Source of the DNA: SCUS01 sp966211675
GTDB taxonomy: Bacteria; Myxococcota_A; Polyangia; Polyangiales; Ga0077539
Direction: 5' to 3'
Assembly: GCA_966211675.1 (NCBI GenBank)
Contig: CBIHPK010000111.1
Span: 1 to 27,435, forward strand
DNA length: 27,435 nt
The notes beneath the pieces are model-generated. The model was not told the origin of the DNA and ran no database searches. It saw nothing but the letters and a program-made list of their open reading frames with translations. The number at the start of each line of letters is the position of its first letter. Position 1 is the first letter of the stretch. Positions 22,830 to 27,435 of the stretch are shown piece after piece. The position numbers were made by a program, and so were the translations under genes.

Positions 22830-23690
22830 ATGAGTGACATCGCGGTCTTCGGTGTGTTGGGCGCTGGGCAGATGGGGTCGGGCATCGCCCAGGTCGCGGC
22901 GGGCGCGGGCTGGACGGTGAAGCTCGCGGACGCCTCGCTCGATCGGGCGACGGCGGCGCGCGACAAGATCGCCGGCGGCCTTCGCAAGCTGGTGGAGAAG
23001 GGGAAGCTCGGGGCCGACGAGGCGGGCGCGCTGGTGGGGCGCATCGTCCCGGTGGGCTCCATCGAGGAGCTCGGCGACGCCGACCTCGTGGTGGAGGCGG
23101 TGACCGAGCACCTCGACACCAAGCTCGCGCTCTTCGCGAAGCTCGACGCCGCGGTGAAGCCCGGCGCGCTGCTCGCGAGCAACACCAGCTCCATCTCGCT
23201 CACCCGCATCGCGGCCGCGACGCGGCGTCCGGCCGACGTGGTGGGCCTGCACTTCTTCAACCCCGTTCCGATGATGCGCCTCGTGGAGATCGTGCGCGCC
23301 CTGCAGACGAGCGACGAGACCTACCAGCGCGCGCTCGCCGCCGTCGCGGGGCTCAACAAGACCGCCGTGACCGCGAAGGACAGCCCCGGCTTCCTGGTGA
23401 ACCGCATGCTGCTCCCGCTGCTGGTGGAGGCGGTGTTCGTGCTGGAGAACGGCCTCGGGACGCCGCACGACATCGACCACGCGGCGAAGCTCGGGCTCAA
23501 CCACCCGATGGGCCCGCTCGAGCTCTCGGACTTCATCGGGCTCGACACGGTGCTGGCCATCGCGGACGTGCTGCACCGCGAGTTCGGCGACGACAAGTAC
23601 CGCGCGCCGGTGCTGCTGCGAAACTACGTCGCCGCGGGGTGGCTCGGCCGGAAGACCGGCCGCGGGTTCTACTCTTACGAGAAGAAGTAA
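22830..23690 (+). CDS. 3-hydroxybutyryl-CoA dehydrogenase (3-hydroxyacyl-CoA dehydrogenase)
   Basis: NAD(P)-dependent oxidation of 3-hydroxyacyl-CoA to 3-ketoacyl-CoA, or the reverse in biosynthetic direction. It has 286 residues, the stand-alone length. The dinucleotide-binding motif is FGVLGAGQMGSGIAQVAA (residues 7-24). The catalytic histidine is His141 in GLHFFNPVPMMRLVEIV. KDSPGFLVNRMLLPLLVEAV and GLNHPMGPLELSDFIGLDT are the C-terminal dimerisation and CoA-binding motifs, and the protein ends in GRKTGRGFYSYEKK. The enoyl-CoA hydratase gene follows after 13 bases, so the two form an operon working on consecutive steps. Confidence 0.95.
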   Translation: MSDIAVFGVLGAGQMGSGIAQVAAGAGWTVKLADASLDRATAARDKIAGGLRKLVEKGKLGADEAGALVGRIVPVGSIEELGDADLVVEAVTEHLDTKLALFAKLDAAVKPGALLASNTSSISLTRIAAATRRPADVVGLHFFNPVPMMRLVEIVRALQTSDETYQRALAAVAGLNKTAVTAKDSPGFLVNRMLLPLLVEAVFVLENGLGTPHDIDHAAKLGLNHPMGPLELSDFIGLDTVLAIADVLHREFGDDKYRAPVLLRNYVAAGWLGRKTGRGFYSYEKK

Positions 23691-23703
23691 AAGGGAGGCG
23701 CTG

Positions 23704-24492
23704 ATGGACTACGAGACGATCCGGGTCGCGGTCGAGGGTCACGTGGCGACGGTGGTCATCCACCGCCCCGAGAAGCTCAACGCGCTCAACGCGAAGGTGA
23801 TCGAGGAGCTCACGCACGCCTTCGGGGCGTTGGCGGCGAGGCCCGAGGTGCGCGTGGCGGTGCTCACCGGCGCGGGCGACAAGGCCTTCGTGGCGGGCGC
23901 GGACATCGCGGAGATGGCCGGGCTCGACAGCGAGGCGGCGGCGCGCTTCGCCCGCAAGGGCCACGCTCTGGGCGAGCTCATGGCGGCGGTGGGCTACCCC
24001 ATCATCGCGGCGGTCAACGGCTTCGCGCTCGGCGGCGGGACGGAGATCGCGCTCGCGTGCGACCTCATCGTCGCCAGCGAGAAGGCGAAGTTCGGCCAGC
24101 CCGAGGTGGGCCTCGGGGTGATCCCGGGCTTCGGCGGAACGGTGCGTCTCGCGCGGCGCGTGGGCGTGGGCAAGGCGCGCGAGCTGGTGCTGGTGGGCGC
24201 GGTCATCGGCGCGGCGGAGGCGCTCTCCATCGGGCTCGCCGACCGCGTGGTGCCCGCGGAGGCGCTCGCGGCGGAGGTGAAGACCCTGGCCGACGCGATC
24301 GCGAAGAACGCCCCGCTCGCGGTGGGCCACGCCAAGCGGGTGATGAACGCGGCGGAGAACGTCCCCCTCGGCGTCGCCAAGGAGCTCGAGATCCAGGGCT
24401 TCGCGCTCTGCTTCGCCACCGCCGACCAGAAGAGCGGGATGCGAACCTTCGTGGAGAACCCGCGCGCTCCGCGCTCCTTCGAGGGGAAGTGA
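23704..24492 (+). CDS. Enoyl-CoA hydratase (crotonase family)
   Basis: Adds water to trans-2-enoyl-CoA to give 3-hydroxyacyl-CoA. It has 262 residues. The CoA-binding start is VVIHRPEKLNALNAKVIEEL. The oxyanion-hole region is AFVAGADIAEM and NGFALGGGTEIALACD. Both catalytic glutamates of true hydratases are present, Glu114 in GGTEIALACD and Glu134 in FGQPEVGLGVIPGFGG, with the expected 20-residue spacing. GGGAGG before ATG 23704 is a good ribosome binding site. It is the second gene of the operon with the dehydrogenase. The tRNA-Asp promoter begins only about 18 bases after its stop. Confidence 0.95.
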   Translation: MDYETIRVAVEGHVATVVIHRPEKLNALNAKVIEELTHAFGALAARPEVRVAVLTGAGDKAFVAGADIAEMAGLDSEAAARFARKGHALGELMAAVGYPIIAAVNGFALGGGTEIALACDLIVASEKAKFGQPEVGLGVIPGFGGTVRLARRVGVGKARELVLVGAVIGAAEALSIGLADRVVPAEALAAEVKTLADAIAKNAPLAVGHAKRVMNAAENVPLGVAKELEIQGFALCFATADQKSGMRTFVENPRAPRSFEGK

Positions 24493-24509
24493 ACGACTGA
24501 TTTATTTCT

Positions 24510-24539
24510 TTGACAGTCCACCCGAGCCGGGAGTACACA
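24510..24539 (+). promoter_or_regulatory. Promoter of the tRNA-Asp gene (TTGACA-N18-TACACA)
   Basis: A perfect TTGACA (24510-24515), an 18-base spacer and TACACA (24534-24539). An AT-rich stretch (TTTATTTCTT) lies directly upstream like an UP element, the most AT-rich patch of the window. This is the strongest consensus promoter here, as expected for a stable RNA gene. The start near 24546 gives a leader of about 38 bases before the tRNA. Confidence 0.7.
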
Positions 24540-24559
24540 GCGTCTCCCTTCGACGGGAA

Positions 24560-24574
24560 GCGGTCACAAACCGC
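24560..24574 (+). other. Small hairpin in the tRNA-Asp 5' leader
   Basis: GCGGT and ACCGC pair around a CACAA loop, ending ten bases before the mature tRNA. It may help present the precursor to RNase P or simply keep the leader from pairing with the tRNA. Confidence 0.35.
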
Positions 24575-24583
24575 GGACTGAGT

Positions 24584-24657
24584 GGGGTGGTAGCGAAGCT
24601 GGTTATCGCGCTGGCCTGTCACGCCGGAGATCGCGGGTTCAAGTCCCGTCCACCTCG
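24584..24657 (+). tRNA. tRNA-Asp (anticodon GTC)
   Basis: A full cloverleaf of 74 bases. The acceptor stem is GGGGTGG/CCACCTC with one G-U pair, then T8 A9. The D stem is GCGA/TCGC with a nine-base loop containing GG. The anticodon stem is CTGGC/GCCGG with loop CTGTCAC, putting GTC at 24618-24620. The variable loop has five bases, and the T stem GCGGG/CCCGT carries loop TTCAAGT. The discriminator is G at 24657. G10, C38 and G73 agree with aspartate identity. The 3' CCA is not encoded (CCT follows), so it must be added by nucleotidyltransferase. Confidence 0.95.
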
Positions 24658-24681
24658 CCTTGAATTGATCGAACGACGAAC

Positions 24682-24721
24682 GCCCCGGTGAACCGATGAG
24701 GTTCCCGGGGCTTTCTCGTTT
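24682..24721 (+). terminator. Intrinsic terminator of the tRNA-Asp unit
   Basis: Arms GCCCCGG-T-GAACC and GGTTC-CCGGGGC form a 12-base-pair stem with one bulged T and a GATGA loop, followed by TTTCTCGTTT. It is the only clear rho-independent terminator found in the window. Confidence 0.8.
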
Positions 24722-24802
24722 CTGGCCGCGGCGTCAGGGCGCCGCGGGCCTGAAGGGCTCAACGAACCCCTCCGCCGGCGCGCCCCCTCCGATCGACTGG
24801 GA

Positions 24803-25372
24803 TCAGAAGAAGGTGACGGCGTCGCGGGCGGCGCGCACCAGGTCGTCGAAGGCGTCGCGCTCGTGCTGCACGGAGACGGCGAGCTCCTCGATCTTGCTCG
24901 CCATGGGCTCTCGCCGCTCGGCGGCGGGGTGACCCGCGGCGTGGCTCACGTCCTGTTCGAGCAGGCGGGCGCTCGCGGTGAGGCGCATCAGCGAGGAGCG
25001 CTCCCGCTCTCGCAGCCGGTACACCTCGAGCGGCGGGTTCTGGATCGACTCGATGAAGCTGTTGGGCGCCACGAGGAGCTCGGCCATCGGGCCGCGGTGG
25101 CACTCCGAGAAGGGCCTCGGGAGCGTGCCCCCGCGGACGGCGTCGGCGACGCGTCGGATGTCCGCCGAGGCGGTGGAGCCGAAGCAGCGGCGCAGGGCGG
25201 TGTCGATGTAGCGCTGGTGCGTCTCGTCGACGTGCTTCGCCCAGAGACGGCGAGGGTCGCGCGCCCGGCGCCACGCGAGGAAGATCCCGATGGCGCCCAC
25301 GACGAGGGCGATGTTGATCCAGAGGGTGGCGCGCGACGCGCGGGGCTTCGGGGAGTCGGTGGTGTTGGCCAT
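24803..25372 (-). CDS. Hypothetical membrane-anchored protein
   Basis: A 189-residue protein of unknown family. One membrane helix lies near the N-terminus (ATLWINIALVVGAIGIFLAW, about residues 14-33) and is followed by Arg-rich RRARDPRRLW, so the C-terminal 150 residues may be cytoplasmic by the positive-inside rule. That part is mostly helical (HVDETHQRYIDTALRRCFGS, RLRERERSSLMRLTASARLL, MASKIEELAVSVQHERDAFD) with no catalytic motif that I recognise. ATG 25372 is preferred because the hydrophobic segment follows in normal signal-anchor position; an in-frame start at 25432 would add 20 residues. The gene is divergent from the HARE-HTH gene across 269 bases. Downstream it faces the tRNA-Asp terminator. 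Confidence 0.7.
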   Translation of the reverse strand: MANTTDSPKPRASRATLWINIALVVGAIGIFLAWRRARDPRRLWAKHVDETHQRYIDTALRRCFGSTASADIRRVADAVRGGTLPRPFSECHRGPMAELLVAPNSFIESIQNPPLEVYRLRERERSSLMRLTASARLLEQDVSHAAGHPAAERREPMASKIEELAVSVQHERDAFDDLVRAARDAVTFF

Positions 25373-25464
25373 TGGGATGTCCGGTTCCGTGGTGTCGAGT
25401 CGTAGGTAGTCGATCCCTCGGGGCGGCGCCACGGCCGACGCGCGGAGAACCGTTGCGACGGCGC

Positions 25465-25494
25465 TTTACCTCCCAGGGTACTTCGGCGTAGGGT
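25465..25494 (+). promoter_or_regulatory. Candidate promoter of the HARE-HTH gene (TTTACC-N18-TAGGGT)
   Basis: TTTACC (25465-25470) and TAGGGT (25489-25494) are 18 bases apart. The start would lie near 25501, giving an unusually long leader of about 140 bases for this window. GAGG at 25632-25635 is the ribosome binding site for ATG 25642. No riboswitch fold was recognised in the leader. Confidence 0.4.
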
Positions 25495-25641
25495 GCCCCC
25501 CGGCATCGCGTGTTCAGGGGTAATAGGGCCCTGGTACGTGGCGGTGTCCGCATAGAGTCGTCCAGCCCTCGCACGTGGCCCCCGAATGTTCGGGCGAGCG
25601 CGATCGCGAAGGGGCGGTCGACCATCGAACCGAGGATTCCA

Positions 25642-27315
25642 ATGACGTTCACCGAGGCCGCTGAGGCCGTGCTGCGCAAGGTCGGCAAGCCCTTGCATTT
25701 CAAGAAGATCACGCAGATCTCGATCGACGAGAACCTCCTGTCGCACGTGGGCAAGACCCCGGAGGTCACCATGAGCACCCGGCTCGCGACGCTGACCCGC
25801 CGTGACGACGCCGCTCAGAACATCGTCCGCGTCCGCCCGGGCGTGTTCGGCCTGCGCGAGTGGGGCTCCATCGACGCCGCCGCGGTCGAGGAGACCGAGG
25901 CCGTCGAGACCACCGCCGAGGCCGCTCCGGCCGTCGCGCCGGTCGCCCCGGTCGCCGCTCCGGCGGCGGTGGAAGAGGCTGACGTGATGGCCGAGCACGC
26001 GGGCGAAGAGCTCAGCGTCGCCGAGGCCCCGAAGGCCACTCCCCACGCTCCGCCCCCGCCGGTGGTGATCGACGAGACGCCTCGCACCGCGGAGGAACTC
26101 GAGGTCCAGGCGCGCATGGCCGCCGCGGTCGAGGGCCTGTCCGAGGAGGACGACGACGACGAGCCCCTGCTGGGTGGTTCGGCGGAGAAGCAGGACGGCA
26201 ACAAGCGCCGCCGCCGTCGCCGCCGCCGTGGTCGGGCGGGCGAGCGCGCCGATGGCACCCCCGGCTCCGAAGGGGAGGAGGGCGCGGTCGTGGCCGCCGA
26301 GGGCGAGACTCCCGTCGAGGGCGCCGCCGTCGAGGGCGAGGCGCCTCGCGAGGCGGGCGAGCGGCCCGAGCCGGCGCGCGCCGAGCGCGGCGAGGAGCGT
26401 GGCCGGGGCCGTCGAGGCGACCGGGGCGACCGGGGCGACCGGGGCGATCGGGGCCCGCGCGAGCCGAGGGTCGAGGGCCGCCGCGAGGAGCGCACCGAGG
26501 TGCGCGTCGAGGCGCCCGAGGGGCGTGACGAGGAGATCGGCCGCGACACGGCCGACGCCGTGGTGGCGATCCTGGCGAGGCGCGATGACCGCCAGCCGGT
26601 GGGCCTGCGCTCGCTGATCGAGGAGGGGCTCCGCTCGGGCAAGCTCGCCGGCGACCCGGCGCTGCTGCAGTCCACCGTGTCCGCGGCCATCCGGGTCGAC
26701 GGCTCGCGTCGCGCGCTGCGCGGCGAGCGGGCCCGGCTGCGCCTCGCGGCAGGCCGGGTGGGCCTCCTCGACTGGACGCTCCCGCCGGACCTGGTCCGCG
26801 CCGAGGCCGAGGCCCTGGCGGCGCTCGAGCGCCTCCGCGACGCCTCCCGCCGCTACGTCGTGCGGCGCATCAACGAGCTCCCGCAGGCCTCCTTCGTCGA
26901 GGCGGCGGCGCTCCTCCTGGAGCGCATGGGCATCTCGTCCCTGCGCTCGACCCGTCGCGCCGGGCTCTCGCAGGTCGAGGCCCACCTCTGCGGCATCGCC
27001 CGTCGCGGCCCCGAGGAGGTCCCCGTCGCGATCGTGCTGCGCCGCGGCGGCGAGGTCGGCCGCGAGCGCGTGATCGAGCTCCGCGGCTCGCTCCATCACT
27101 ACAACAACGCCCGCGCCGGCTGGCTGCTCACCACCGGCCAGGTGCTCTCCGGCGCTCGCGACGAGGCCTCGCAGGACGGCGCGGCCCCGGTCACCCTGGT
27201 CGACGGCGTCGGCCTCGGCCGCCTGCTCGACGAGCACAAGGTGCTGGTCAGCCACGCGACCGTGACGCTCCCCTACCTGGACATCGACCTCTTCGATCAG
27301 CTCCGCGGCGGCTGA
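25642..27315 (+). CDS. HARE-HTH domain protein with Arg-rich disordered linker and degenerate Mrr-like C-terminal domain
   Basis: A 557-residue protein. Residues 1-73 form a HARE-HTH/RpoE-delta-like winged helix (MTFTEAAEAVLRKVGKPLHF, MSTRLATLTRR, RVRPGVFGLREW). Residues 74-295 are low complexity: an Ala/Val/Pro region, an acidic patch EEDDDDE, a run of eight arginines near 188-198, and four GDR repeats at 259-270. Residues 297-378 look like a second winged helix ending RLAAGRVGLLDW. The C-terminal part (about 400-545) follows the Mrr restriction-endonuclease fold: FVEAAALLLERMGISSL, VGRERVIELRGSLHHYNNAR, GWLLTTGQVLSGARDEA and VTLVDGVGLGRLL. At the usual Q-x-K site it reads IVLRR and no DGGxD motif is seen, so nuclease activity is doubtful. 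ATG 25642 is chosen because the HARE domain starts there. A DNA-binding, chromatin-like or modified-DNA role is inferred. Confidence 0.8.
   Translation: MTFTEAAEAVLRKVGKPLHFKKITQISIDENLLSHVGKTPEVTMSTRLATLTRRDDAAQNIVRVRPGVFGLREWGSIDAAAVEETEAVETTAEAAPAVAPVAPVAAPAAVEEADVMAEHAGEELSVAEAPKATPHAPPPPVVIDETPRTAEELEVQARMAAAVEGLSEEDDDDEPLLGGSAEKQDGNKRRRRRRRRGRAGERADGTPGSEGEEGAVVAAEGETPVEGAAVEGEAPREAGERPEPARAERGEERGRGRRGDRGDRGDRGDRGPREPRVEGRREERTEVRVEAPEGRDEEIGRDTADAVVAILARRDDRQPVGLRSLIEEGLRSGKLAGDPALLQSTVSAAIRVDGSRRALRGERARLRLAAGRVGLLDWTLPPDLVRAEAEALAALERLRDASRRYVVRRINELPQASFVEAAALLLERMGISSLRSTRRAGLSQVEAHLCGIARRGPEEVPVAIVLRRGGEVGRERVIELRGSLHHYNNARAGWLLTTGQVLSGARDEASQDGAAPVTLVDGVGLGRLLDEHKVLVSHATVTLPYLDIDLFDQLRGG
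26416..26451 (+). repeat. Tandem 9-bp repeat GGCGACCGG (x4) encoding Gly-Asp-Arg
   Basis: Four in-frame copies, the last with GAT for GAC, within the disordered linker of the HARE-HTH protein. Perfect 9-base units can expand or contract by slippage without breaking the frame. Confidence 0.85.
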
Positions 27316-27435
27316 TCGCCCCTGGAAGGGGGGCCCCACCCCCCGGGGGGCGACCCCAGCCAGACCCCCAGAACCAGCCCCCCAAGCAGGACCCGGGGCG
27401 CGCGGCGCGGGGGGCGCCGCCGGCGGGGGGCAGCC
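27316..27435. other. Extremely G/C-run-rich intergenic end of window
   Basis: No gene was seen. The stretch has repeated runs of four to six G or C. GGGGGG (27328-27333) can pair with CCCCCC (27339-27344) around a CCCCA loop, but no T-tract follows. It may act as a structured 3' end of the HARE-HTH mRNA or form G-quadruplexes. Confidence 0.4.

Noticed and set aside
24584..25372. Attachment site at the tRNA-Asp 3' end
   Set aside because: No second copy of the tRNA 3' segment was found downstream and no integrase gene is present in the window.
25510..25641. Upstream GTG start adding 44 residues to the HARE-HTH protein
   Set aside because: The extension is not domain-like, and the HARE domain and a good GAGG ribosome site both fit ATG 25642.
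25642..27315. A complete restriction-modification or defence system around the Mrr-like protein
   Set aside because: No methyltransferase, helicase or other defence gene is near it, and the apparent catalytic residues are missing.

Overview
The window is very GC-rich, with dense coding, many GTG starts and strong third-position G/C bias. Gene content and style (HARE-HTH/Mrr-like protein, MlaEF, EF-hand-like repeat protein, short or absent 5' leaders) suggest a soil or marine Myxococcota bacterium, possibly from the Polyangia/Sandaracinus side. The lineage is an inference; there is no rRNA here to settle it.

Layout. (1) 1-6156: the tail of a secreted-looking calcium-loop repeat protein; an unknown Pro-rich protein; purF on the minus strand; and, divergent from purF, an 874-residue PEP-synthase/rifampicin-phosphotransferase-like dikinase whose stop overlaps a compact RluA-type pseudouridine synthase. 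(2) 6158-17473: a cell-surface polysaccharide locus. It holds two 627-residue asparagine-synthase-like amidotransferases in opposite orientation at its edges. Between them are two zinc-ribbon SAM methyltransferases, an FkbM methyltransferase, two GT4 and one GT2 glycosyltransferases, and a Wzx-type flippase. No polymerase, ligase or chain-length regulator lies in the window. (3) 17514-20634: an apparent operon of an unknown 86-residue protein, alanine racemase (alr), MlaE permease and MlaF ATPase, with two stop/start overlaps. (4) 20768-24492: thiolase, 3-hydroxyacyl-CoA dehydrogenase and enoyl-CoA hydratase, a C4 acyl-CoA module for beta-oxidation or butyryl/PHB metabolism. It is interrupted by an outer-membrane lipoprotein gene on the other strand. 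(5) 24510-24721: a tRNA-Asp(GTC) unit with its own promoter and a strong intrinsic terminator. (6) 24803-27315: a membrane-anchored unknown protein, then a HARE-HTH protein with a disordered Arg-rich linker and an Mrr-like domain that seems to have lost its catalytic residues.

Functional themes: envelope building (polysaccharide, D-alanine for peptidoglycan, lipid transport), purine synthesis and acyl-CoA metabolism. The points most worth following are the HARE-HTH/pseudo-Mrr protein, the inverted amidotransferase pair around the glycan cluster, the dikinase/pseudouridine synthase overlap, a palindrome in the thiolase leader, a probable CTG start for the flippase, and repeated -10 elements placed 6-8 nt from start codons, which imply leaderless mRNAs. 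No CRISPR array, insertion sequence, phage gene or complete defence system was seen.
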